This document shows, in pieces, positions 39,870-47,460 of a stretch of 64,000 nt of DNA (position 1 is its first letter; each line of letters starts with the position of its first letter). This DNA comes from JANXMY01 sp965246745 (GTDB lineage: Bacteria > Armatimonadota > Armatimonadia > Armatimonadales > Capsulimonadaceae): positions 310,001 to 374,000 of the forward strand of contig OZ251980.1 in the NCBI GenBank assembly GCA_965246745.1, in the 5' to 3' direction. The position numbers and the translations under genes are program-made. The notes below the pieces were generated by a model. That model had not been told where the DNA came from. It ran no database searches and was given only the letters and a program-made list of their open reading frames with translations.

Positions 39870-40508
39870 TTAATCAAACACAATCGCCGGCGGCGGCAAA
39901 ACCGCGCCCGCTTCGGCGCACGCGGCAAAGTAATCCGCCGTCAGTTGCCGCGTTTCAGCAGGTGTGTACAGCGCGGCCAGCGCCGGGTCCGCCGTCATCG
40001 GCGCGGGCACGCGGACGGTCAGCGCGGTCAGCAAATCCGCCGTCCACGCATACTCGTCCTCGGCGGCGAAGCGTATCTCTTGCAGGGCCGCAAAATCCAG
40101 GCCGTAATGCACCAGCACCTCTAAACTTGGATAGCGGCCCGTTTTGTCGTGCACTTTCAGCAGCGCGGCTTTCTCGGCGGGGCCGGTGACGGGCTGGTAC
40201 GCCGCGCGGGTGTGCCAGGCTTTTGTGTTGTACGGCAGCAGCGCGACTTCGGGCAAATTTAAGACCGTGTCGCGGTCGAACACCAGCAGCACATGCGGGT
40301 AGCCCCGCGCCAGCTTGTCGCGCAGCAGCGGCGTGTCCGGGCGCGTGGACAGATGCACCCAGTCGGTCAGCCCGAGCATCGTATCCCGGCGAACGGCCGA
40401 GCGGCGCGGCCTAATCCCCTGCCCTGCGGTGATGCTTTTCGCGTACAATGCCCCGCTTTGCAGAATGTGCGGCAGGTAATGCAGCGGAGCCGCGTGGTAG
40501 AGGAACAT
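39870..40508 (-). CDS. DarT/DUF4433-like protein (putative ADP-ribosyltransferase fold)
   Basis: The 212-residue product opens FLYHAAPLHYLPHILQSGALYAKS, the pattern with which DUF4433/DarT and related ADP-ribosyltransferase-fold proteins begin (H-x-x-x-x-x-L-x-x-I-L-x-x-G-L). It continues with LTDWVHLSTRPDTPLL and YPHVLLVFDRDTVL. The catalytic Glu of DarT is not obvious and no DarG antitoxin is adjacent. It could be a distinct uncharacterised family. Confidence 0.4.
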   Translation of the reverse strand: MFLYHAAPLHYLPHILQSGALYAKSITAGQGIRPRRSAVRRDTMLGLTDWVHLSTRPDTPLLRDKLARGYPHVLLVFDRDTVLNLPEVALLPYNTKAWHTRAAYQPVTGPAEKAALLKVHDKTGRYPSLEVLVHYGLDFAALQEIRFAAEDEYAWTADLLTALTVRVPAPMTADPALAALYTPAETRQLTADYFAACAEAGAVLPPPAIVFD

Positions 40509-40539
40509 GACGCGGCCCCTTGTTCAACACGGCAAAGTC

Positions 40540-40658
40540 GCCACGGATTGAAATCCGAGGCTGAGAAAACCACCGTCCAGGGGACGAGGGAAAGATCACT
40601 CCGAATCTTGTGTCGCCGCGACACTGGTTCATCCCAGCCTCGGAATTTATTCCGTGGC
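40540..40658. repeat. Type F palindromic element
   Basis: Arms GCCACGGATTGAAATCCGAG plus GCTG (40540-40563) and CAGCCTCGGAATTTATTCCG plus TGGC (40635-40658) are inverted copies with changes in the centre of each small palindrome. The right arm forms the last four codons and stop of the small membrane-protein gene at 40647-40979. One copy was seen. Confidence 0.8.
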
Positions 40659-40979
40659 ACGAGGCGGCGGCGGCCATACTCCTTGCTCATTTGCGGCGGA
40701 GAAGGTTCTAAGCTGCGCGAGCAGTCTTTTGTCACGGGTCACAAATGACCATGCCATGACTGATATCCCGGCGAGAGCGATGGGGATCAGACTGAACACA
40801 ATCACCAGGGTCCAGTATGCAACCCCCAGCAGCTCAGTAGTTGTCAAAAGCCCCCAATCGAGAATAGCGAACGCGGGAGTGAGTATCGTGCAGATCCCGG
40901 CAACCCTGAAATGACGCACACGCCCAGTTTCCAAGCGACGGACCTCAGCCTCTTTGCGGATCAGGGTTTCTAAGGTCAT
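40647..40979 (-). CDS. Small membrane protein with two helices
   Basis: The 110-residue product has a charged N-terminus (MTLETLIRKEAEVRRLETGRV), two membrane helices (about 27-55 and 57-80) and a charged C-terminal segment. No family is recognised. Its end is encoded by a type F palindrome arm, so the original C-terminus may have been replaced. Confidence 0.5.
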   Translation of the reverse strand: MTLETLIRKEAEVRRLETGRVRHFRVAGICTILTPAFAILDWGLLTTTELLGVAYWTLVIVFSLIPIALAGISVMAWSFVTRDKRLLAQLRTFSAANEQGVWPPPPRATE

Positions 40980-41006
40980 CGTCCTCCGCTCCTACACCTG
41001 CAAAGG

Positions 41007-42620
41007 TCAGGACCAGCCGCCGCTTTTGACGCGCTCCGGCAGCGGGTGCGCTTCTAAGTATTCGTCGTAAGTGCCCCGGAAGTCCAGCAGGCCGTCTTCC
41101 GACATGGACCAAATGCGGGTCGCCATTTCGGAAATCAAATCACGGTCGTGCGAGACCACAAACGCGGTGCCCGCAAACTGCGACAGTCCCTCGGCGAGCG
41201 CGGAGACGGCTTCCAGGTCCAGGTGGTTTGTCGGCTCGTCGAAGATCAAGACAGGGTGGCGCTGAAGCATCAGCTTTGCCATCAAAAGCCGGGCGGCCTC
41301 GCCGCCGGACAGCGCTTCAGTCAGCTTCAGGCTTTCGTCGCCCTTGAACAGCATCTGCCCGAGCAGGCCCCGGACATACTGCTGACCCTGCGCGTCCTCG
41401 TCGAAGCTCATCAGCCAGTCCAGCGCCGACAGGCCGGCGGGGATTTCGGCGCGGTAGTCCTGCGCGTAGTACCCCCACGTCATCCCGCCGCCCCATTTGA
41501 CCGTGCCGGTGTCGGCGGGCAGGTCGCCGACCAGGCAGCGCACCAGGGTCGTTTTGCCGATGCCGTTCGGGCCGATGATCGCAATTTTTTCGCCGCGCGT
41601 CACTTCTAAGTTGAGGTCTTGAAGGACGCGCAGGTCGCCGAACGATTTGGACAGACCCGCGACGGTGACGACTTCCCGGCCGGACGGCTTTCTTTGGTCG
41701 AAGCGGATAAACGGGCGCTGGATGTTGGACTTTTTCATCTCGGTCGGGGCGAGCCGGGCCATTTCCTTGCGCCGGGACTGCACCTGCGACGACCGCTGGC
41801 CGGCGGCAAAGCGCGAGACAAACTCCTGAAGCTGGGCGATTTTCTTGGCCTTGTCTTTGTTGTCGTTTTCAATGCGGCTCCGGGCGGACATCTTATGCTC
41901 CACCATGTCGTCGTAGGAGCCGGGGTAATTGATGATCGTGTCGTAGTCAATATCGGCGATATGGGTGCAGACGGCGTTCAAAAAATGCCGGTCATGCGAG
42001 ATGACAATCAGCGTGCCTTTGTAGTCCAGCAAAAACTCTTCGAGCCAGTGGATTGTTTCCAAATCCATGTAGTTCGTCGGCTCGTCGAGAAGCAGCGCGT
42101 CGGAGCCGCCGAACAGGGCCTGGGCGAGCAGCACCCGGAACTTGTAATCGTTGGGCAGGGTCGCCATCAGATCGGTGTGCTTTTCGTCGGGGATGCCGAT
42201 GCCGCGCAAAATCTCGGCGGCTTCAATCTCGGCCTCGTAGCCGTTTTCGTCGGCAATCAGCGACTCCAAATCGCCCAGCCTACTCATCATCTCGTCGGTG
42301 AACTCTTCCGCCTCGCAAAGCGCATTGCGCTCCTGCAAAGCGTTCCACAGGGGCAGGTTGCCCATCATCACCGTATCAACAATGCGCTTGTCGTCAAACG
42401 CATTTTGATTTTGGCTTAAAACTCCGACTTTGCGGGGCTTCGCGACCGTGCCCCGGTTCGACGGCTCAATCTCGCCGGTAAGTATCTTCATAAACGTGGA
42501 CTTGCCCGCGCCGTTCGGCCCGGTCAGGCCGTAGCGGTTGCCCGGCGTGAACTTGACCGAAACCTGGTCGAACAGCGTGCGCGTCCCATACGATTTGCTG
42601 ACATCCTGAACTGTGATCAT
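41007..42620 (-). CDS. ABC-F family ATPase (YbiT/EttA type)
   Basis: The 537-residue protein has two nucleotide-binding domains: GPNGAGKS with LLLDEPTNYMDL, and GPNGIGKT with LSGGEAARLLMAKL and IFDEPTNHLDLEAV, joined by a charged linker (about 240-300). The first signature is LPNDYKFRVLLAQ instead of LSGG, as in the YbiT subgroup. There are no membrane helices; these proteins act on ribosomes to rescue stalls or protect from antibiotics. It is transcribed from an extended -10 promoter shared back-to-back with the Cas3-like gene. Confidence 0.93.
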   Translation of the reverse strand: MITVQDVSKSYGTRTLFDQVSVKFTPGNRYGLTGPNGAGKSTFMKILTGEIEPSNRGTVAKPRKVGVLSQNQNAFDDKRIVDTVMMGNLPLWNALQERNALCEAEEFTDEMMSRLGDLESLIADENGYEAEIEAAEILRGIGIPDEKHTDLMATLPNDYKFRVLLAQALFGGSDALLLDEPTNYMDLETIHWLEEFLLDYKGTLIVISHDRHFLNAVCTHIADIDYDTIINYPGSYDDMVEHKMSARSRIENDNKDKAKKIAQLQEFVSRFAAGQRSSQVQSRRKEMARLAPTEMKKSNIQRPFIRFDQRKPSGREVVTVAGLSKSFGDLRVLQDLNLEVTRGEKIAIIGPNGIGKTTLVRCLVGDLPADTGTVKWGGGMTWGYYAQDYRAEIPAGLSALDWLMSFDEDAQGQQYVRGLLGQMLFKGDESLKLTEALSGGEAARLLMAKLMLQRHPVLIFDEPTNHLDLEAVSALAEGLSQFAGTAFVVSHDRDLISEMATRIWSMSEDGLLDFRGTYDEYLEAHPLPERVKSGGWS

Positions 42621-42654
42621 TGCTTAACCTTGCTCAAAGCGAAATAATGCCGTT

Positions 42655-42663
42655 ATTATACCA
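42655..42663 (-). promoter_or_regulatory. Extended -10 promoter (TGgTATAAT) of the ABC-F gene
   Basis: On the minus strand TGG-TATAAT runs 42663-42655. Transcription should start near 42648, giving a leader of about 28 bases before the ATG at 42620. It mirrors the plus-strand promoter 33 bases away. Confidence 0.6.
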
Positions 42664-42690
42664 CAGCCCGGTTCATGCACGGGGAACCCG

Positions 42691-42699
42691 TGATATAAT
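42691..42699 (+). promoter_or_regulatory. Extended -10 promoter (TGaTATAAT) of the Cas3-like gene
   Basis: TGA-TATAAT runs 42691-42699 and the ATG is at 42708, so the transcript should be leaderless. An inverted repeat (GGTTC at 42670-42674, GAACC at 42684-42688) lies between the two divergent -10 boxes and could be an operator for both. Confidence 0.65.
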
Positions 42700-42707
42700 A
42701 AACACAC

Positions 42708-43991
42708 ATGGCAGAGTTGACGACAGATTTGACGACGGATGGGATGGCGCAGGAGATTGCGGATGCCGCGTACCGGCTGACCTCCGACAGCGCACTGACG
42801 GCGGCGCACCCCTGGCAGGCGGCCCTGTATGCCCGGCTGTCCGATCCCGCAGGCGACATCGGCGGGCTGCTGCTCGCCGGGACCGGCGCGGGCAAGCTGG
42901 AGTCGGTGCTGATCCCCGCCCTCGGCCTGCGGCGCGGCGGCGCTCCCCGGCGCGTGTTTTTGATCGGCCCCGACGGCTCTCCATTGGACGACTATTTATA
43001 CCGAGCCGTGCCGTACCTGCGGGCGTTCGTGCAGGCCGACGAGACCCCGCGCACGGTGTGTTTGGACATTGCCGACGAGGACTCGCTCGGCAACCTGTGC
43101 CGCCGGTTTTTTCCCGACGGCACCGAAGACCCGCAGATTGTCACCAACCCGCTGGAAGCCGATGTGGATTTGATTTTGACCACGTTCAGCCGGTTCCGCG
43201 AATTGTTCTTCGGCAGCGGCGGCATTCATGCCCTGCCGGCGGCGCTGCTCGGCCCGGCGGCCGAAACCCCGCGCCGGGACTTGTTCTTTTTCGACGAAGC
43301 GCATTCCTACGCAGGTGATGCGTTTTCGCGCTTCCATCGCCTGCTGGAGTTTTTGTTCGCCGAAGACATGGACATCGTCGCAGCATCCTCCACCATGCCC
43401 CCCGCCTGCGCCGAGGAATTGTCGTTTCTGGACCTGCTGCCCGCCCCGCCCGCCGGCCTGATGCCCCCGCGCACGCTGGCGTTTAAGTCCACTCCTGACC
43501 CGCTCGCGCTCATTGAGTCCGAAATTCGCCGCGCGTATTTTCAGAACTCGCGCGTGTTCGGGGTCACCGAAACTGAAGCTGAAGCCGAAGCGCTGTATTC
43601 GCGCCTCTTAGCGGCGTACCCGCACAACGTCTACCTTTACTACACCAACCAGCCCGCTGAAGCCCGGCGGCGCACTTATGCCCAGCTCCGCGAGCTGGAA
43701 AAAGAAGGCGAAGGCTACCTGCTGCTCACCACCGGCGACGCCCTCGAAGCCGCCGACCTCGACGCCACCGTGTTGCTGTCCACCCTTTGCCCCCCGGAAA
43801 ATCTCATCCGCCGCGCGGGCCGCTGCAACCGCCGAGGCGACCTGCCTTCCGGCCGGATGGTCGTCTTCGGCGACGCCCTTTCCCCGGCGTCGCGCCCCTT
43901 GAACCCCGCTCAGACCGCCGATTACTTGTCGGCCCTGTCCGCCCAGACCGACCTGCCCTTCGACCCCGAGTTTTGGAAAGCGTTCATCTGA
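42708..43991 (+). CDS. Orphan Cas3-like superfamily 2 helicase
   Basis: The 427-residue product has helicase motif I LLLAGTGAGKLES (54-66), motif II DEAH (196-199, FFFDEAHSY), motif III AASSTMP and motif VI LIRRAGRCNRRG (366-377), the last closest to Cas3. In motif I the usual Thr/Ser after Lys is Leu64, so ATP binding may be impaired. There is no HD nuclease domain, and no cas gene or repeat array is in the window. The transcript is probably leaderless; a 79-residue gene follows 23 bases later. The substrate and role are unknown. Confidence 0.7.
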   Translation: MAELTTDLTTDGMAQEIADAAYRLTSDSALTAAHPWQAALYARLSDPAGDIGGLLLAGTGAGKLESVLIPALGLRRGGAPRRVFLIGPDGSPLDDYLYRAVPYLRAFVQADETPRTVCLDIADEDSLGNLCRRFFPDGTEDPQIVTNPLEADVDLILTTFSRFRELFFGSGGIHALPAALLGPAAETPRRDLFFFDEAHSYAGDAFSRFHRLLEFLFAEDMDIVAASSTMPPACAEELSFLDLLPAPPAGLMPPRTLAFKSTPDPLALIESEIRRAYFQNSRVFGVTETEAEAEALYSRLLAAYPHNVYLYYTNQPAEARRRTYAQLRELEKEGEGYLLLTTGDALEAADLDATVLLSTLCPPENLIRRAGRCNRRGDLPSGRMVVFGDALSPASRPLNPAQTADYLSALSAQTDLPFDPEFWKAFI

Positions 43992-44014
43992 CGCAAAAAG
44001 CCCGGAGCGGCGCG

Positions 44015-44254
44015 ATGAAGATTGACGGCATCCCCACCGAAACCTTTTATACGCTTCTTGACGGTCTCCGCGCGGACGGCTGGAAAGCCGCCGCCGAGTA
44101 CGCCGGCTTTGACAAGGCGATTGACTACGACTCCGCCGTTTTTACCAAAAACGGCGTCAAACTCAAGCTCGTGTGGGCGGTGCATCTGGACGGCAGCCTT
44201 GAAGGCCCCGCAGCATATCTTTTGGAGCTGCGGGGCCGTTATGGTTTGGAATAA
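44015..44254 (+). CDS. Small hypothetical protein downstream of the Cas3-like helicase
   Basis: An ATG preceded by GGAG at 44005 starts a 79-residue acidic product: IDGIPTETFYTLLDGLRADGWKA, then AEYAGFDKAIDYDSAVF and KLKLVWAVHLDGSLEGP. No motif is recognised. It is the only other gene on this strand before the convergent LprI-like gene, so it is a candidate partner of the helicase. It overlaps that gene's end by 16 bases. Confidence 0.55.
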   Translation: MKIDGIPTETFYTLLDGLRADGWKAAAEYAGFDKAIDYDSAVFTKNGVKLKLVWAVHLDGSLEGPAAYLLELRGRYGLE

Positions 44255-44685
44255 GCTGCCGGGAGCCGCCCTCGTGCTGCCGCTCGGCGCGGCTGCCGCC
44301 CGCTGTTTTCTTCGTTCAGCTCTCTTCGGAAGGCGTTCAGCTCTCTGGTGCGTGTCTCCGTGAGGCTTTGCGTGACAGCCGCGTAGACCATCGGGTGCAT
44401 GCTGCCGCCGATGGACTGCGAGGAGCGCAGGGCGGCTTCGGCGTCGCGGTAGGCAAGCCATGCCCGCTGCGCTTTGACAAGCTGAGTTTTCTGGGCCGGG
44501 GTCAGCACGGCCATCAATTTTTGGCAGGCGGCGTTCATCGCGGCGTCGGCCCGGCCGGCATCGCGCCCCGCTGCTTGGTTCATCTCCGCCTGCGTTTGGG
44601 CGTGTGCCGAAGGCGTGGGCATCATCGTCAGCGCGGCGCAGGCGAGAAAAGCGAGCGCGGACCGGGTGAGTTTTGAGGCGCTCAT
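44239..44685 (-). CDS. LprI-like (DUF1311) secreted protein, paralogue 1
   Basis: The 148-residue product has a signal peptide (to SAHAQ, about residue 29) and the LprI core: DAAMNAACQKLMAVLTPAQK followed by AQRAWLAYRDAEAALRSS. LprI proteins are periplasmic or surface lysozyme-inhibitor-like proteins. The C-terminus is a basic tail encoded over the convergent small gene. AAAGGA eight bases before the ATG supports the start. A paralogue is 45 bases upstream. Confidence 0.75.
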   Translation of the reverse strand: MSASKLTRSALAFLACAALTMMPTPSAHAQTQAEMNQAAGRDAGRADAAMNAACQKLMAVLTPAQKTQLVKAQRAWLAYRDAEAALRSSQSIGGSMHPMVYAAVTQSLTETRTRELNAFRRELNEENSGRQPRRAAARGRLPAAYSKP

Positions 44686-44730
44686 ACGGGGTTCCTTTCG
44701 CGGTTGTGAGAGCGTCCGTGCAGGCGGCTT

Positions 44731-45123
44731 TTATCTACGCGTTAGGGAGGAATAGTTTTGCTCCAAGTCTCTTGTGCGGCGCTCGGTAACATCCCGCACG
44801 GCTTGCTGATAAAAGTAGTCGTCCCCCGTGCCGTGTATCTCACGGTACGAAAGAAAGTTCACTTCGGCGTCGCGAAATGCCAGCCACGCTTTTTGCGCTT
44901 TGACCAGCCGCTTCTTCTGCTCCGGGGCGAGCAGCGCCATCAGCTTTTTGTAAGCGGCGTTCATCGCGGCGTCGGCTTTGTCGGCTTCCTGCCCCATCTC
45001 GGCGGACGCCCCCATGGTCGAACTCGAATCTGCCTGAACGGGTGTCGGCGCGGCGCTGACCAGGCCGGCGCAGGCGAAAATCACTAAAACGGCGGTCAGT
45101 TTGTGTTTGTGAACAGAGGTCAT
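44731..45123 (-). CDS. LprI-like (DUF1311) secreted protein, paralogue 2
   Basis: The start at 45123 has AAAGGAG seven bases upstream and overlaps the end of the preceding gene (ATGA). The 130-residue product has a signal peptide (to about PVQA) and the core DAAMNAAYKKLMALLAPEQK and KAQKAWLAFRDAEVNF. It differs from paralogue 1 by Tyr at the first conserved Cys. The two genes are a tandem duplication. Confidence 0.75.
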   Translation of the reverse strand: MTSVHKHKLTAVLVIFACAGLVSAAPTPVQADSSSTMGASAEMGQEADKADAAMNAAYKKLMALLAPEQKKRLVKAQKAWLAFRDAEVNFLSYREIHGTGDDYFYQQAVRDVTERRTRDLEQNYSSLTRR

Positions 45124-45398
45124 GGCAATCTCCTTTGCTGCTGTCGGGATAGTGTTACTGGCTTCAGTCCAATTCGCAGGGTGACGGTTCCGCCTTCGGG
45201 GTGACGCTTTCGCATGGCGTGTCCGGCGTGGGTCGGCGTGTCGGCGACAAGGTAGTCGCCGGAGTCGGGGTGGATTGCTAGGCCGCGCCCGGTCTGCTCC
45301 GGCTCGAGTTGCGCCTGCAAAGTTTCGTAATACAGCGTCATAGCCCGCAGAGTCACGTCGGACAGCGGGCGGGGATACTCGCCTTCCAATGTCAGCAT
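45120..45398 (-). CDS. Small conserved hypothetical protein
   Basis: The 92-residue product has RGLAIHPDSGDYLVADTPTH and AMRKRHPEGGTVTLRIG, a pattern seen in small uncharacterised proteins of many free-living bacteria and in some toxin-antitoxin-like pairs. AGGAGG is six bases before the ATG. It is coupled to the LprI-like gene by a four-base overlap. The function is unknown. Confidence 0.6.
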   Translation of the reverse strand: MLTLEGEYPRPLSDVTLRAMTLYYETLQAQLEPEQTGRGLAIHPDSGDYLVADTPTHAGHAMRKRHPEGGTVTLRIGLKPVTLSRQQQRRLP

Positions 45399-45482
45399 CT
45401 TCTTCCTCCTTTTTTGGTTCCACGGCGGCTAACATTGTACCACTTCGGGGTATAAACGTCTATCAGAAAGCGGGGCGTGGGC

Positions 45483-46484
45483 ATGCGGTTTGGGTTTGCG
45501 GTGAAGGTGATCGGGCACGGGGGAAACTTGGCGACTATTCCGGCGGAAGCGGGGATGCCGTCGAATGATGCGCGGCGGTGGCAGACAGGGCCGCATGTGC
45601 GGCAGTCTATCGCGTATGTCACGGACATCTTTCACTACCTGCACAAAACGCATATTCATATGTACCGGATGTCGTCGGACTTTGCGCCGTATCTGACCCA
45701 CCCCGACATGCCGCAGTTTCACAATCAACTGGAAGAAGCCGAAGAAGAGCTGGCGGCGCTGGGGGAATTGGCCCGAACCTACGACATTCGGCTCAGCCTG
45801 CACCCATCGCAGTATATTCTCTTGAACGCGCTGGACGAAGAAGTCGCCCGGAAAAGCATCACGGATTTAAACGCGCAGGCCAAACTTTTGGACAAGCTCG
45901 GCTGCGGGCCGGAAGGGGTGGTCGTCACCCATGTCGGCGGGGTCTACGGCGACCGGGCGGAAAGCAAAGCGCGTTTTATTCGGCGCTACCAAGACCTGCC
46001 CGACGCGACCAAAAAGCGCTTGGTAGTCGAGAATGACGACGTTTCGTTTTCGGCGACTGAGGTGCTGGAAATCAGCGCGGCGACCGGCTGCCCGGTCGTC
46101 TTCGACAACCTGCATCACTTCTGCTTCAACCCCGAAAAGCTGCCGATGGCGGACGCGCTGAAGCAGGCCCTCGCGACATGGCCCGCCGGCTGCATTCCGA
46201 AAATCCATTACTCGTCGCCGTCCACCGATTTTGAGATCACGGCCGAAAAGGAAAAAGGCGCGACGGGGCGGGAGCGCACGGTGACCAAGCTGCATGCGCC
46301 GAGGCTGAAAGCCCACGCGGACTTTATCAACCCGCTGGAGTTTGTGCAGTTTTGGGACGCCGTCCGCGCCGACAGCCTGCGGCCGTTCGACATCATGCTG
46401 GAAGCCAAAGCCAAAGATGTCGCCCTGCTGCGCCTGCGCCGGGAACTCGCCCGGCAATGCGAGCGTCCAATCACGGCAGGGTAA
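45483..46484 (+). CDS. uvsE: UV damage endonuclease UvdE/UvsE
   Basis: The 333-residue TIM-barrel enzyme begins MRFGFAVKVIGHGGN and shows the family's metal sites: HMYRMSSDFAPYLTHP, RLSLHPSQYILLNA, VVTHVGGVYGDRAES, RLVVENDD, CPVVFDNLHHFCF and IHYSSP. It nicks DNA 5' of UV photoproducts and starts excision repair. A GTG two codons upstream (45477) is the alternative start. The gene stands alone. Confidence 0.93.
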   Translation: MRFGFAVKVIGHGGNLATIPAEAGMPSNDARRWQTGPHVRQSIAYVTDIFHYLHKTHIHMYRMSSDFAPYLTHPDMPQFHNQLEEAEEELAALGELARTYDIRLSLHPSQYILLNALDEEVARKSITDLNAQAKLLDKLGCGPEGVVVTHVGGVYGDRAESKARFIRRYQDLPDATKKRLVVENDDVSFSATEVLEISAATGCPVVFDNLHHFCFNPEKLPMADALKQALATWPAGCIPKIHYSSPSTDFEITAEKEKGATGRERTVTKLHAPRLKAHADFINPLEFVQFWDAVRADSLRPFDIMLEAKAKDVALLRLRRELARQCERPITAG

Positions 46485-46545
46485 GAGTGCAGTTCCCCGG
46501 CTTAATCTGCCATAATACAGCTATGCCGTAAATTCGGCGGAACTG

Positions 46546-46554
46546 TGATATAAT
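46546..46554 (+). promoter_or_regulatory. Extended -10 promoter TGaTATAAT
   Basis: TGA-TATAAT runs 46546-46554 after an inverted repeat (CAGTTCC at 46490-46496, GGAACTG at 46540-46546). It would start a transcript with a leader of about 110 bases before the ATG at 46673. A second possible -10, TATACT (46651-46656), lies closer to the gene. Confidence 0.5.
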
Positions 46555-46672
46555 AATCAGATAATGCAGGACGCGCTCTGCCTCCATCTCAGCGTCTTTC
46601 TCAGCGTCTTTTATTCGTCGTTTTCGTCAGCGCCTGCATTGTGCTGGAATTATACTTCGGGGGGTAGCTACC

Positions 46673-47038
46673 ATGAGTCATATGCGGACATCCATCAAGT
46701 GCAACTGCGGCCAGCGCGTCATCGCCAAGGACGTGGTCCAGCACGGATATTACCTCCGCCTTTTCGGACCGAGCTTTGTGTACGTTAAGTTCCGCTGCTC
46801 GCGCTGCAAAAAGCTCGGCGAGCAGTTCATCAAGCAGGAAGAATGGGAAGACGGGATTCTCAAAGACACGGCGGTTGAAGTGTCGCACACCGAAAAAGAG
46901 CAGTTCGACGCCAAAGGCGCGATTGACATCGGCGAAGTGATTGATTTCCACTTTGAGCTTGAAAACCTCGGTGATTTGAAGTCTCTTGAAGCGCTGATGC
47001 CGCCGAAGAAAAAGTCCCGCTCGACGCCGCATTCATAG
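46673..47038 (+). CDS. Four-cysteine zinc-binding hypothetical protein
   Basis: The 121-residue product has C10-x-C12 (IKCNCGQR) and C42-x2-C45 (FRCSRCKKLGEQF), a split zinc ribbon, then an acidic helical segment and a basic tail (PPKKKSRSTPHS). The fold suggests binding of nucleic acid or RNA polymerase, but no family is recognised. It is followed by a strong terminator, so it is a single-gene unit. Confidence 0.6.
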   Translation: MSHMRTSIKCNCGQRVIAKDVVQHGYYLRLFGPSFVYVKFRCSRCKKLGEQFIKQEEWEDGILKDTAVEVSHTEKEQFDAKGAIDIGEVIDFHFELENLGDLKSLEALMPPKKKSRSTPHS

Positions 47039-47062
47039 CAGTTGCCGGCATTCTATCAGCAG

Positions 47063-47096
47063 GCCGGAGCGGGGAATTCCCCGCTCCGGCTTTTTT
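47063..47096 (+). terminator. Intrinsic terminator
   Basis: GCCGGAGCGGGG (47063-47074) and CCCCGCTCCGGC (47079-47090) form a perfect 12-bp stem with an AATT loop, followed by six Ts. Confidence 0.95.
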
Positions 47097-47144
47097 CGTG
47101 ACGGCGGGGCAGGAAAACGCCCCCGAAAAAACGAAACAACCGCC

Positions 47145-47456
47145 ATGCCCGAACAATCCACCCTCAACCCATTGACCCCCGACCAAGTGGCCCGCGTCGC
47201 ATTTCTCGCACGCTTGGAGCTGTCTGAGACCGAAACGCAGCGGCTGACCACCGATCTGAACGGCATTCTCGGCCAGTTTGCCCGCTTGCAGGAGCTTGAC
47301 ACCGACGGCGTCCCGCCGACCTCGCACTCGCTGCCGCTGCAAAACGTCTTCCGCGACGACGCCGTCCGGCCCTCGCTGCCGCGCGACGCCGCTGTCGCTA
47401 ATGCGCCGGAAAAGCGCGACGGCAATTTCATCGTGCCGCAGATTATGGAAGACTAA
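47145..47456 (+). CDS. gatC: Aspartyl/glutamyl-tRNA amidotransferase subunit C
   Basis: The 103-residue product has the GatC pattern: LTPDQVARVAFLARLELSE, LNGILGQFARLQELDTDGV, PTSHSLPLQNVFRDDAV and FIVPQIMED. GatC wraps around GatA and stabilises the GatCAB complex that turns Glu-tRNA(Gln) or Asp-tRNA(Asn) into the amide form. It is followed four bases later by gatA. Confidence 0.93.
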   Translation: MPEQSTLNPLTPDQVARVAFLARLELSETETQRLTTDLNGILGQFARLQELDTDGVPPTSHSLPLQNVFRDDAVRPSLPRDAAVANAPEKRDGNFIVPQIMED

Positions 47457-47460
47457 TTTT

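Noticed and set aside
42708..44254. Full CRISPR-Cas system around the Cas3-like helicase
   Set aside because: No other cas gene and no repeat-spacer array is visible within the window.
46564..46788. Open frame starting right after the TATAAT at 46549-46554
   Set aside because: It overlaps the zinc-ribbon gene in another frame, and its codon use and peptide (Ser/Phe/Leu rich) are unlike a real gene; the region is more likely a leader.
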